Shown here: positions 7,940 to 16,859 of the stretch, piece after piece | Layout: each line of letters begins with the position of its first letter | Numbering within the stretch: the stretch's first letter is position 1 | Assembly (NCBI GenBank): GCA_947258565.1 | Contig: CAMYJB010000019.1 | Coordinates: 1 to 52,536, forward strand | Source of the DNA: an uncultured Woeseiaceae bacterium | GTDB lineage: Bacteria; Pseudomonadota; Gammaproteobacteria; Steroidobacterales; Woeseiaceae | Length of the DNA stretch: 52,536 nucleotides | Direction of reading: 5' to 3' | Position numbers and translations under genes: made by a program | Notes under the pieces: generated by a model | Databases searched by the model: none | The model's input: the letters and a program-made list of their open reading frames with translations, nothing else | What the model was told of the DNA's origin: nothing

Positions 7940-9286
7940 TTGCAACGCCTGTATGACGACAACGTGTACGACTTCGCGACGCCGCAGCCCAGCTACTGGG
8001 AAGCTTCGGCACCGGCGCCTGCGTTTGCATCACCACCGCTGCAGCGCGACGGTTCCTGTGACGTCGCGATTATCGGCGGCGGTTACACGGGGCTGTCCGC
8101 CGCCTACCACCTTGCAAGGGATCACGGCATCGACGTGCGCGTCCTGGAAGCTGGCCACATCGGCTGGGGGGCATCGGGCCGCAACGGCGGCTTTTGCTGC
8201 GTCGGCGGCACCGGACTTCAGCTGCGCGGCATGATTCGGCGTTTCGGTCTCGACGCGGCGCGTGCCTGGTACCGATCGCAGGTGCAGGCCGTCGAACTGG
8301 TTCGAGACCTCGTGCGTGACGAGGACATTGACGTCGAGGCTTTCGGTGCGGCGGAGGTGAAGATTGCGCATTCGCCGCGTGCATTTGCCCGCCTGGAATC
8401 CGATCACAAGGCGATGACCGAACTGCTCGGGCTCGATGCAGAATTGTTGACGCGCTACGAGGTCAGCGAGCGCCTCCATGATTCAGCGCAACAACACGGC
8501 GCGCTGATCTCCAGGCCGGCGTTCGGCCTGCATCCACTGCGCTTCTGCAGGGGGCTTGCGCTGGCGGCGACCCTGCGCGGCGCCAGGCTGCATTCAGGCA
8601 GCGAAGTGCTGAGCTGGTCCCGGTCGGCTGACGGCACTCACAGACTGCGAACAGCGGGGGGGACGCTGCGAGCATCGAAAGTACTGTTCGCGACCAACGG
8701 CTTCATGCCCGAGCAACTCAGAGCCGAATTTTACGGCCGTACCCTGCCGGTGGTCAGCGCGATTGTCGTGACACGCCCATTGAGTGACGACGAGCGGCTG
8801 AACGAGGGATGGCATACCGAGCACCCGGCCATCAATTCCCGGCACCTCCTGAACTACTTCCGGTTGCTTCCCGACAATCGTTTCCTGTTCGGCGCCCGGG
8901 GCCACACCCGCGGCACGCGCGATGGCGAACGCACGACCTACCGCAAGATCATCAACACATTGCGGAAAACCTGGCCCGGATGGTCGGGTGTCGAGATCGA
9001 GTACCGCTGGCACGGTCTGATCTGCATGACGGCATCATTACGGCCGGGTATCGGGCGGCTGACGGACGATCCGTTTACGTTTTTCGGTTTCGGTTACCAC
9101 GGCCACGGCGTCAATACGGCCACCTGGGCCGGCAAACAACTGGCGGACTGGATGGGGCGAGGCGCAGCCCCCGACGACCTTCCAAGGCTCGCCAGGGAAT
9201 TGCCGCGGCGCTATCCGATGCCTGCACTGCGCCGCGCCTACCTTCGCACGGGCCTCGTCCTGGCGAACTGGCTGGACAGTCTCTGA
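7940..9286 (+). CDS. FAD-dependent amine/amino-acid oxidase (DadA/PuuB-like)
   Basis: DAO-family flavoenzyme with the N-terminal dinucleotide fold CDVAIIGGGYTGLSAAYHLA and the PuuB-like GWGASGRNGGF loop. The C-terminal FAD-contact region FFGFGYHGHGVNTATWAGK is also typical. E. coli PuuB oxidises gamma-glutamylputrescine, but substrate specificity here is open. No ATG precedes the FAD motif, so I place the start at the TTG at 7940 (LQRLYDDNVYDF), giving 448 aa; a slightly later start is possible. The tight spacing after the PLP decarboxylase suggests one transcript, in which an amine made by the first could be oxidised by the second (inference). Confidence 0.83.
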   Translation: MQRLYDDNVYDFATPQPSYWEASAPAPAFASPPLQRDGSCDVAIIGGGYTGLSAAYHLARDHGIDVRVLEAGHIGWGASGRNGGFCCVGGTGLQLRGMIRRFGLDAARAWYRSQVQAVELVRDLVRDEDIDVEAFGAAEVKIAHSPRAFARLESDHKAMTELLGLDAELLTRYEVSERLHDSAQQHGALISRPAFGLHPLRFCRGLALAATLRGARLHSGSEVLSWSRSADGTHRLRTAGGTLRASKVLFATNGFMPEQLRAEFYGRTLPVVSAIVVTRPLSDDERLNEGWHTEHPAINSRHLLNYFRLLPDNRFLFGARGHTRGTRDGERTTYRKIINTLRKTWPGWSGVEIEYRWHGLICMTASLRPGIGRLTDDPFTFFGFGYHGHGVNTATWAGKQLADWMGRGAAPDDLPRLARELPRRYPMPALRRAYLRTGLVLANWLDSL

Positions 9287-9292
9287 TCAGAG
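9281..9292. repeat. 12-bp palindrome shared by two convergent stop codons
   Basis: CTCTGATCAGAG is a perfect inverted repeat whose central TGATCA supplies the TGA stop of the FAD oxidase on the plus strand and of the outer membrane protein on the minus strand. The genes abut with no spacer. There is no room for a separate terminator; the palindrome itself is short. Confidence 0.6.
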
Positions 9293-9952
9293 GAAGTTGA
9301 AGACAAAGCCGAGGCTGACAACCGGCCAGGCCTTGTAGTCGCTGAGTTCGTCCTCGAGCTGCGCACGTTCGGCATCGAGCGAGGCTTCGAAGGTCGGGTC
9401 ACCGGCGAGCAGGCCGTCGGTGGCCATCGATACCTGCGGGGAACCCTGCCACAGCACGCCGAAATCCAGGTTCATGCCAACTTTGCCAAACACGCTGAAA
9501 TCGAAGCCGACACCAAAATAGGGCGACGTGCTGTCGAAAGCCGCGCTCGCCGACAGCGTGCCGACGGCATCGGCGGGATACGGGTCGCCACCGATCAGGA
9601 TAATCGCGCCGTTGTCAGCACTGACGGCATTGAATTCGTTGCCATTCGAATACAGCCCGCCAGTGAGCCGGAACGGGCTGAGTGGAAAGCGGAAGTTGCC
9701 CGTTGCATAGTAATTATCGAGGCTGATCTCGGCGTCGTAGTTCACGCCGCCGTAGATGCCATTGTCACTGTAGTCATACTGGTTGGCGCCTACTCGCAGG
9801 TCGAGATACGGCAGTGGTCGCCAGGTCCCCTCGACGCCGATGCCGAGGGTGCCGGCTTTGACGCCGACGCCGAAGTTATGATCAGCGACGGCAGTGCCGG
9901 TCGCCGCGAGCGCCACTAACAGCGCGACAATCCTGAACGAAAAAGTCCTCAT
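9287..9952 (-). CDS. Putative outer membrane beta-barrel protein
   Basis: The 221-aa protein begins with a Sec signal peptide (MRTFSFRIVALLVALAATG, likely cleavage after AVA, about residue 23). The mature part alternates hydrophobic and polar residues in glycine-rich strands (VGVKAGTLGIGVEG, LDLRVGANQYDY, YFGVGFDFSVFG) and ends in SLGFVFNFL, with the aromatic/hydrophobic terminal strand of outer membrane barrels. This pattern occurs in small OmpW/YadA-unrelated proteins often annotated as hypothetical. ATG start with AGGA about six bases upstream. I do not recognise a specific function; a transport link to the neighbouring alkB would be speculation. Confidence 0.65.
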   Translation of the reverse strand: MRTFSFRIVALLVALAATGTAVADHNFGVGVKAGTLGIGVEGTWRPLPYLDLRVGANQYDYSDNGIYGGVNYDAEISLDNYYATGNFRFPLSPFRLTGGLYSNGNEFNAVSADNGAIILIGGDPYPADAVGTLSASAAFDSTSPYFGVGFDFSVFGKVGMNLDFGVLWQGSPQVSMATDGLLAGDPTFEASLDAERAQLEDELSDYKAWPVVSLGFVFNFL

Positions 9953-10134
9953 GGTTCCTGTCCTGTTGCCCGAGCGAAAGGTCGAGGTTCAGCGTAAACA
10001 GGGGTCGCCGGAGGTTCTGTGCGGCGTTTCACAGCCTGCCGCGCAGTCGCGCGAGGGACTATGTCAAAAACCGCATGGTTTGGCGCATTGCCCGATACGC
10101 GGCTATCGGTGCGAAAAGAGCGGATTTGGCCTGT

Positions 10135-11430
10135 TCAGGAGATAACCGGCTCGGTCATCTTGTCGCGGCCGTATTGCAGGAAGATCCTGCCGCGGGCGTC
10201 CGGGTCGATGTTGATCTTGTCGAGGTCGCCGCGAACGTGCGGCAGTGCCAGCAACCGCCTGTCCATGACCCGGAACCAGAGCCACGGCACGTATGCGAGC
10301 AGGTAGACACCGAAGTAGCCGTTCGGAAGTTGCGGCAGATCCTCAAAGTGTCGCAACGACTGATAGCGGCGGAGCGGGTGCGTGTGATGGTCGGAGTGCC
10401 GTTCGAGGTGAAACAGGACGAGATTGCTGAAAATATGATTGCTGTTCCAGGAATGGTGGGGCTCGCAGCATTCGTACTTACCGTTCTCATCCGCCGCGCG
10501 TAACAGGCCGTAGTGCTCGACGTAGTTGGCGCTGGTCAGCTGCCACCAGGCAAACAGGGTGTGCAGCAGCAGGAACGGCAGCATCAGCCAGCCGAAGGCC
10601 AGCACGAGACCGAGCCAGATGAGCGCTGTAAGTGCGTACGACTGCAGGATCTGGTTGTCCGGATGCCATACGGATTTGCCGCGGCGGGTCAGCCGGTCCT
10701 TCTCGATGCTCCAGGCGCGCAGGAATGCGCCCGGGAACTCGCGGGATGCAAACTTGTAGATGCTCTCACCCATGCGCGAACTGGCCGCGTCCCCGGGCGT
10801 CGAGACGTCGCGATGGTGGCCGCGATTGTGATCGATTGTGAAATGGCCGTAAGCCGGCACGGCGAGCACGATCTTCGCCAGCAGTTTTTCGAGCTTGGAG
10901 TTCTTGTGACCCAGCTCGTGTCCGGTGTTGATCGCGAGGCCCGCGGTCAACCCGGCAACGACGGCAAGTGCGAGAAACGCCCAGCCACTGAGTTCCTGGG
11001 TACCCGCATACCAGGCGGTGCCGATCAGCGTCAGGAAATGCAGCGGTACGACGATGTAGGTGAGGCGCCTGTAATAGGGATCGCGATCCAGCTGCATCAC
11101 GACTTCTTCCGGCGGGTTATTGGTGTCTTCACCGACAACCATGTCCAGGATTGGCGCGATGCCGTAATTCAGCAGGAAAGGCAGCAGCAGCCAGAGCTCA
11201 TTGCCGGTTGCCGCATGCAGTGCAATCCCCACGAAGGGCTGCAGCGGATAGAGCACGGACAGCGACCACAGCCAGCGCTTGCGATCGATGTAGTGGATTG
11301 CCTCGCCGTTCGGCAGCGTTCCCGTGTAGCCTTTCATCCTGTGCCCGTAATGGTTGCCGAGGTCGCAATTATCGCCCGTTTCCGCGAAACGCTCCAAATC
11401 GGCCGGCGCCGGCGTCGGAAAATTATACAT
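10135..11430 (-). CDS. alkB: Alkane 1-monooxygenase (AlkB-type, integral-membrane di-iron hydroxylase)
   Basis: Integral inner-membrane hydroxylase that oxidises medium-chain n-alkanes to 1-alkanols with O2 and electrons from rubredoxin. The histidine boxes are NTGHELGHK (His171-His175), DHNRGHHRDV (about 201-206), and HLERHSDHHTHP late in the protein, together with the AlkB-typical NYVEHYGL. Several hydrophobic membrane helices precede each box. The ATG at 11430 gives 431 aa; the open frame to a TTG at 11463 adds nothing recognisable. The roughly 45 residues before IDRKRWLWSLSVLYP are longer than in many AlkBs. No rubredoxin or rubredoxin reductase gene lies in the window. Confidence 0.94.
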   Translation of the reverse strand: MYNFPTPAPADLERFAETGDNCDLGNHYGHRMKGYTGTLPNGEAIHYIDRKRWLWSLSVLYPLQPFVGIALHAATGNELWLLLPFLLNYGIAPILDMVVGEDTNNPPEEVVMQLDRDPYYRRLTYIVVPLHFLTLIGTAWYAGTQELSGWAFLALAVVAGLTAGLAINTGHELGHKNSKLEKLLAKIVLAVPAYGHFTIDHNRGHHRDVSTPGDAASSRMGESIYKFASREFPGAFLRAWSIEKDRLTRRGKSVWHPDNQILQSYALTALIWLGLVLAFGWLMLPFLLLHTLFAWWQLTSANYVEHYGLLRAADENGKYECCEPHHSWNSNHIFSNLVLFHLERHSDHHTHPLRRYQSLRHFEDLPQLPNGYFGVYLLAYVPWLWFRVMDRRLLALPHVRGDLDKINIDPDARGRIFLQYGRDKMTEPVIS

Positions 11431-11549
11431 ATTTCGGTATCGGGACCCACGCGGTATCCGCAAAGTAACGGGAAATCAGGCGCGTGCAGCGCTGGTACGC
11501 AATTTGCCTTATAGTTTTAGCTCGGTCGAAAACACGGGGTTGGCGCGAA

Positions 11550-12053
11550 GTGAAGGAGAAATCGGCGCTCGTATTCGTGGTATCGGCGTGTCTTGCAGCG
11601 GCCTGTGGCGGGGACACCCCGCCGTCGCCCGGTGGCGGTGAGGAACCAGCGCCATTGACGGCGGCAACGCTGGGTGAACAGGTGGTTCGGCAGGCCGCCG
11701 ACTACCTGGCGCAAGCGCCGTACGCGGGCGCCGACCGCGATAACGGGCAGCGCCTGGCGCAGATGTGCAAGGCCTGCCACACGATAGGCAAAGGCGGAGT
11801 GAATATGGTTGGCCCGAATCTGTATGGCTTCTTCGGCAAACCGTCGGGTTCTGCGGAGCGCTACCCTTACTCGCCAGCCTTGCAGGAAGCGAACTTCGTG
11901 TGGACGCCGCGGGCCCTGGATGCATGGCTCGCGCAGCCGGCACGATTTCTGCCGGGCAACCGGATGAGTTTCCCGGGTGTATCGCGCGCGAGCGACCGGG
12001 CCGACGTGATTACATACCTGCTCGAGGCCACGAGCCCGCGGGACGGCGGCTAG
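11550..12053 (+). CDS. Lipoprotein class I cytochrome c
   Basis: Small c-type cytochrome, 167 aa from the GTG at 11550. The N-terminus is a lipoprotein signal (lipobox LAAAC, Cys19), followed by a Pro/Gly-rich linker, so it should be membrane-tethered in the periplasm. Haem is attached at CKACH, with the conserved GPNLYGFFGKPSG segment typical of mitochondrial-type cytochrome c, and Met in RMSFPG as the probable sixth ligand. GGGG lies upstream of the GTG. It is divergent from alkB; an electron-transfer role is certain in kind, but the partners are unknown. A longer in-frame start at 11484 would bury the signal peptide. Confidence 0.87.
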   Translation: MKEKSALVFVVSACLAAACGGDTPPSPGGGEEPAPLTAATLGEQVVRQAADYLAQAPYAGADRDNGQRLAQMCKACHTIGKGGVNMVGPNLYGFFGKPSGSAERYPYSPALQEANFVWTPRALDAWLAQPARFLPGNRMSFPGVSRASDRADVITYLLEATSPRDGG

Positions 12054-12132
12054 CGTGCGGGGAGCCGGTTGCGATACCCTTTGAAATGAGACAGGCTGAT
12101 GGATGAAAGCAGGAAGCGGGGCTTGAGAGGCA

Positions 12133-12606
12133 ATGGATAACGCCATCGTCGAGAGCAGGGACCCAGCCGAACGGCGCGCCGACGACGAGCGGCGCGAGTT
12201 CAGCTGGCGCACCGTGTTCTTCGGCTTCATGCGCTCCCGGCGGCATGCATTGCGCCGCGACGATGACAGCGGCGTCATCTTTCTCGACTGGCATCATCCG
12301 TGGCTGTTCTTCCTTGCGGTCGGCATCATGCTGCTGAGCTGCGCCGACGCATTCCTGACGCTGACGCTGATGCAGCACGGCATGATCGAGGCAAACCCGG
12401 TCATGGATTCCATGCTCAACCAGGGGACTGCGGCGTTCGCCGTCAGCAAGATCGTGATGACCGGCACGGGCATCCTGATCCTCGTCTTTCTCGCCAAGTC
12501 CCGGTTCATGAATCGCTTTCGCACCGGCCTGTTCCTGACCTTCTTTTTCAGCCTGTACTGCTGCCTCGTCTGCTACGAGATCGTGAATCTGCTCGCGGTG
12601 CTTTGA
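12133..12606 (+). CDS. DUF5658-like integral membrane protein
   Basis: 157-aa protein with a charged N-terminal half (RDPAERRADDERREF) and three probable membrane helices: WLFFLAVGIMLLSCADAFLT, AFAVSKIVMTGTGILILVFL and TGLFLTFFFSLYCCLVCYEI. The segment DAFLTLTLMQHG-IEANPVM resembles the DUF5658 pattern of an Asp-initiated helix followed by E-x-NP. No function is known for that family. The ATG is preceded by GAGAGGC. It lies 79 bp after the cytochrome c gene and upstream of the sucA promoter candidate; co-transcription with either is unproven. Confidence 0.7.
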   Translation: MDNAIVESRDPAERRADDERREFSWRTVFFGFMRSRRHALRRDDDSGVIFLDWHHPWLFFLAVGIMLLSCADAFLTLTLMQHGMIEANPVMDSMLNQGTAAFAVSKIVMTGTGILILVFLAKSRFMNRFRTGLFLTFFFSLYCCLVCYEIVNLLAVL

Positions 12607-12617
12607 CTATCGTATCG

Positions 12618-12646
12618 TTTCCAATACCGGTGGCTTGGGCTACACT
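12618..12646 (+). promoter_or_regulatory. Putative sigma70 promoter of sucAB-lpd
   Basis: TTTCCA (12618-12623) and TACACT (12641-12646) are separated by exactly 17 bp and lie 72 bp before the sucA ATG. Each hexamer matches the sigma70 consensus at four of six positions. It sits just after the stop of the DUF5658 gene. Prediction by eye only. Confidence 0.4.
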
Positions 12647-12717
12647 AGCGAGCCTTTTCGGCAGCCTGAACAGATAAGCGGGTACTCACGGGCGAATCGC
12701 CCCGACAATCCATTCTC

Positions 12718-15597
12718 ATGGGCAGTTCTCTCAAGGATCAATACGCATCGACACCGCTGTTCGGCAGCAATGCCAGCGCCGTCGAGGCGATGTATGAGCA
12801 GTACCTGAGCGACGCGGACTCGGTTCCGCGGGCCTGGCGGGACTACTTCGAGTCGCTGGGTGATCCACACACCGAGGTTGTCCATTCCGGGATACGCGAA
12901 GCGCTGCTCGAGTCGGCGCGCGATGGCGGCAGGGCGCGCCAGCTGCGGCCGGCCGGCCGCAAGCTGGCGGGTTACTCGGCCGAGAAGCAGGCCGCAGTGG
13001 CGCGGCTCATCCAGGTCTACAGCCTGCGTGGTCACCAGATCGCGGATATCGATCCCCTCGGCCTGATGGAGCGACGTCTGCCGGGCGTTCTCAAGCTCGA
13101 TTACCTGGGGCTCACAGACGCCGACATGGATACCGAGTTCTACACGGGCGGGCTCGCCGGCTCGGGAAATGCGCGCATGAAACTGCGCGACATCATCGCG
13201 TTGCTCAGGTCCATATACTGCGGCAAGGCCACGGTCGAGGTTGCCCATATCTCGCGCGCACGCGAGCGTCTATGGCTGCGCAAACACTTCGAGCACAACA
13301 TGGCTGCGCCGGCGCTCGGCGATGAGGAGCGGCTTGCCATCCTCGAGCAGCTGACAAGCGCGGAAGGCATCGAGCGCTACCTGCATACACGTTATGTGGG
13401 CCAGAAGCGATTCTCGCTGGAGGGCGGTGACAGCCTGATTCCGATGCTGGATGACCTGATCCACCAGGGCGGTGCCGCAGGGATCCATGAGATCGTCATC
13501 GGTATGGCGCATCGGGGCCGCATAAACGTTCTCGTCAACATTCTGGGCAAGTCGCCGGAAGAGCTTTTCGAGGAGTTCGAAGGCAATTACGATCTCGATG
13601 AACTCAGGGGATCGGGTGACGTCAAGTATCACAAGGGTTTCTCTGCCGACATGAAGACCGCCGGCGGCAACGTCCATATCGCCCTTGCCTTCAATCCCTC
13701 GCATCTCGAGATCGTCAATCCGGTCGTCGAAGGATCCGTCCGCGCGCGCCAGCAACGCCGCGACGACATGGAACGGCTGGAGGTCCTGCCGGTGCTCATC
13801 CATGGCGATGCGGCATTCTCCGGGCAGGGCGTTGTCACCGAGACCTTCCAGCTGTCGCAGACCAATGGTTTCAGGACCGGCGGCACCGTGCATATCGTGG
13901 TGAACAACCAGATCGGGTTCACGACCAGCCGGCCGTCCGATGCGCGCTCGACGGACTATTGCAGCGATGTGGCGAAGATGATCGAGGCGCCTATTTTTCA
14001 CGTCAACGGCGACGACCCGGAGGCAGCGATTCTCGTCACCCGGCTGGCGCTGCAGTATCGCCAGAAGTTCAAGAAGGACGTTGTTATCGACCTCGTCTGC
14101 TACCGCCGCCACGGCCATAACGAGGCCGATGAGCCGGCGGCAACGCAGCCGGTCATGTACACGACTATTCGGAACCACCGCACCACCCGCGACCTGTACG
14201 CGGAGCGGCTGGTCGAAAAGAAACTCATCAGCAAGGACGGCGCGAGCAAGCTGCAGGAGGATTACCGCGATCGTCTGGACCGCGGCGAACCCGTGCCGGA
14301 GGCGTCGCTGGGCATGATCGGCAACGAATTCACCGTCGACTGGACCCCGTATCTCGATGCGGAATGGGACGAGCCCGTCGACACGACGATCAGCCCGGCA
14401 CGTGCCGCGCGAACCAGCAAGTACTTCACCGACCTGCCGGGCGACATGAAGCTGCACGGCCGTGTGCAGCGAATCGTCGCTGAAAGGGCCCGCATGGCCT
14501 CGGGGGAGATCTCGATGGACTGGGGTTTTGCCGAGACGATGGCGTACGCGTCGTTGATAGACGACGGATTCGACTGCCGACTGGTCGGCCAGGACAGCGG
14601 CCGCGGCACTTTTTTTCACCGGCACGCGGTGCTGCACAACCAGGTCAATAACCAGGAGTACACGCCCCTGCAACATATCGTCGAGCGGCCGAACGCGTTT
14701 CGGGTCATCGACTCGTTGCTGTCGGAAGAGGCGGTCCTCGGTTTCGAATACGGTTACGCCACCACGGAACCGAATACGCTCGTCATCTGGGAGGGCCAGT
14801 TCGGTGACTTTGTAAACGGCGCGCAGGTCGTTATCGATCAGTTCATCAGTTCCGGTGATGCGAAGTGGGGGCGCCTCTGTGGCATAACCCTGTTCCTGCC
14901 GCACGGTTACGAGGGACAGGGACCGGAGCACTCGTCCGCAAGGCTGGAGCGATTCCTGCAGCTTTGTGCCGAGCACAACATGCAGGTTTGCGTGCCGTCC
15001 ACGCCGGCGCAGATGTTTCACATGTTGCGCCGCCAGATGCTGCGCAAGTTCCGTAAACCGCTGATCGTCATGACGCCGAAAAGCCTGTTGCGACACAAGA
15101 TGTCGGTATCGCCGATTACGGCCGTGTCCGATGGCCGCTTCAACCTGATCATTCCCGAGATCGAAGCGATGGAGCCCGCCGCGACGCGGCGCATCGTATT
15201 CTGCAGCGGCAAGGTCTTCTACGACCTGCTCGAAGCTCGCCAGGTTCACGGGATCGACGACATCGCGCTGATTCGCATCGAGCAGCTCTATCCTTTCCCC
15301 GTCGACGAGTTCGCTGCCGTCATAGAGCAATACGAGCACGTCGAGGACATCGTTTGGTGCCAGGAAGAACCGCTGAACCAGGGTGCCTGGTACCAGATCC
15401 GGCATCGCCTGCAGGAACCCTTGCGCGATCACCAGCAGCTCTACTACGCGGGACGTCCCGCGTCTGCCGCGCCTGCTTCCGGGATATTCAAAGTTCATCT
15501 TCAACAGCAAAAGGCACTGGTCGACGCGGCACTTGATATCGAAATCAAGGCGAGCAAGTCGGCAAGGCCGCGCCAGTCGAAACGGAAATCCAAATGA
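12718..15597 (+). CDS. sucA: 2-oxoglutarate dehydrogenase E1 component
   Basis: Thiamine-diphosphate-dependent E1 subunit that decarboxylates 2-oxoglutarate and transfers the succinyl group to lipoyl-E2 in the TCA cycle. At 959 aa it has full length. Visible marks are the N-terminal E2-binding region ([21 protein letters not shown]), the [13 protein letters not shown] segment, [12 protein letters not shown], the ThDP-magnesium region [17 protein letters not shown], and the C-terminal pyrimidine domain with [13 protein letters not shown] and [16 protein letters not shown]. The ATG matches the usual family start, although no good Shine-Dalgarno is present. The stop overlaps sucB by four bases (ATGA). 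Confidence 0.98.
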   Translation: MGSSLKDQYASTPLFGSNASAVEAMYEQYLSDADSVPRAWRDYFESLGDPHTEVVHSGIREALLESARDGGRARQLRPAGRKLAGYSAEKQAAVARLIQVYSLRGHQIADIDPLGLMERRLPGVLKLDYLGLTDADMDTEFYTGGLAGSGNARMKLRDIIALLRSIYCGKATVEVAHISRARERLWLRKHFEHNMAAPALGDEERLAILEQLTSAEGIERYLHTRYVGQKRFSLEGGDSLIPMLDDLIHQGGAAGIHEIVIGMAHRGRINVLVNILGKSPEELFEEFEGNYDLDELRGSGDVKYHKGFSADMKTAGGNVHIALAFNPSHLEIVNPVVEGSVRARQQRRDDMERLEVLPVLIHGDAAFSGQGVVTETFQLSQTNGFRTGGTVHIVVNNQIGFTTSRPSDARSTDYCSDVAKMIEAPIFHVNGDDPEAAILVTRLALQYRQKFKKDVVIDLVCYRRHGHNEADEPAATQPVMYTTIRNHRTTRDLYAERLVEKKLISKDGASKLQEDYRDRLDRGEPVPEASLGMIGNEFTVDWTPYLDAEWDEPVDTTISPARAARTSKYFTDLPGDMKLHGRVQRIVAERARMASGEISMDWGFAETMAYASLIDDGFDCRLVGQDSGRGTFFHRHAVLHNQVNNQEYTPLQHIVERPNAFRVIDSLLSEEAVLGFEYGYATTEPNTLVIWEGQFGDFVNGAQVVIDQFISSGDAKWGRLCGITLFLPHGYEGQGPEHSSARLERFLQLCAEHNMQVCVPSTPAQMFHMLRRQMLRKFRKPLIVMTPKSLLRHKMSVSPITAVSDGRFNLIIPEIEAMEPAATRRIVFCSGKVFYDLLEARQVHGIDDIALIRIEQLYPFPVDEFAAVIEQYEHVEDIVWCQEEPLNQGAWYQIRHRLQEPLRDHQQLYYAGRPASAAPASGIFKVHLQQQKALVDAALDIEIKASKSARPRQSKRKSK

Positions 15598-16844
15598 GTA
15601 TTGATATAAAAGTGCCTGCGCTGCCGGAGTCGGTGACAGACGCAACCCTCGTCGCCTGGCACAAGAAAGCCGGCGAACACGTCAGCCGGGACGAAAATCT
15701 CGTCGACCTCGAGACGGACAAAGTCGTGCTTGAAGTTCCTGCACCCGCCGACGGCGTGCTGCAGGAAATAAAGGTCGACGACGGGGCAACCGTCACCGCG
15801 GGAGACGTGCTCGCGATACTGGCGGAGGGCGCGAGCGCCGGTGAAGCGGCCGGCGAGCCCGTGCAGGCCGTGGAGCAGGCGGAGTCAGCCGGGGAAGCGG
15901 CGCAGGCGGAAGAAGCGCCGGAAGAGGCCGCGTCTGCGACCAAAGCCGGAAAAACCAGCCCCGCCGTGCGCCGCCTCCTCGAAGAGCACGATCTCGATGC
16001 GACGATGGTCACGGGCAGCGGCAAGGACGGCCGTATCACTAAGGCGGACGTCATGAGCTTCCTGAAGGGTGACGAGCGCGGTGAGGTAACGCCGGGCGAC
16101 CATGCCCCGACGGTGGAAGACGAAGAGGCGGTCGTAGGACTCGAGCGCAAGGAGCAGCGCGTGCCGATGACCCGTCTGCGTGCGCGCATCGCCGAGCGCA
16201 TGGTGGACGCACAGCACACGGCCGCAATGCTCACGACCTTCAACGAGGTTGATCTTAGCGAAGTCATGGCGTTGCGTAGCCGGTACAAGGATTCCTTCGA
16301 GAAGAAACACGGTGTGCGCCTCGGCTTCATGTCGTTCTTCGCCAAAGCCGCGGTAGAAGGGCTGAAGAAATTCCCGGTCGTCAATGCCTCGGTCGAGGAC
16401 AACGACATCGTCTACCATAACTATTACGATATCGGCATTGCCGTCTCGACAGACAGGGGCCTCATGGTGCCGGTGTTGCGCGACGTCGATCAGATGAGCT
16501 TTGCCCGGTTCGAAGCCGAACTCGGCGCGATGGCGACCAAGGCCCAGGATGGCACTATCGGTATGGACGACCTCACCGGCGGGACATTCACGATCACCAA
16601 CGGCGGCATCTTCGGTTCCATGTTGTCCACGCCGATTCTGAATCCGCCGCAAAGCGCAATCCTCGGTATGCACAATATCCAGCAACGGCCGATGGTGGCC
16701 GATGGCGAAATCAGGATTCGCCCGATGATGTACCTCGCCGTCACGTATGATCATCGAATCATCGACGGGCGCGAGGCGGTGCAGTTCCTCGTCACGATCA
16801 AGGAGCAGCTCGAGGATCCGGGCAGATTGCTGCTACAGGTTTAA
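15594..16844 (+). CDS. sucB: Dihydrolipoyllysine-residue succinyltransferase (E2 of 2-oxoglutarate dehydrogenase)
   Basis: Core subunit of the OGDH complex, transferring succinyl from lipoate to CoA. Domains in order: lipoyl domain 1-80 with the lipoylated lysine in [11 protein letters not shown]; an Ala/Glu-rich flexible linker of about 45 residues; the E3/E1-binding domain [20 protein letters not shown]; a second charged linker; and the catalytic domain ending in [18 protein letters not shown], which carries the catalytic His and Asp. 416 aa is normal. It overlaps sucA by ATGA and is followed after 15 bp by lpd. Confidence 0.98.
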   Translation: MSIDIKVPALPESVTDATLVAWHKKAGEHVSRDENLVDLETDKVVLEVPAPADGVLQEIKVDDGATVTAGDVLAILAEGASAGEAAGEPVQAVEQAESAGEAAQAEEAPEEAASATKAGKTSPAVRRLLEEHDLDATMVTGSGKDGRITKADVMSFLKGDERGEVTPGDHAPTVEDEEAVVGLERKEQRVPMTRLRARIAERMVDAQHTAAMLTTFNEVDLSEVMALRSRYKDSFEKKHGVRLGFMSFFAKAAVEGLKKFPVVNASVEDNDIVYHNYYDIGIAVSTDRGLMVPVLRDVDQMSFARFEAELGAMATKAQDGTIGMDDLTGGTFTITNGGIFGSMLSTPILNPPQSAILGMHNIQQRPMVADGEIRIRPMMYLAVTYDHRIIDGREAVQFLVTIKEQLEDPGRLLLQV

Positions 16845-16859
16845 AGGATTACAGCGAAG

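Noticed and set aside
13270..15645. 791-codon open frame antisense to sucA
   Set aside because: Sits exactly opposite the highly conserved sucA; its translation has no recognisable family and mirrors codon bias.
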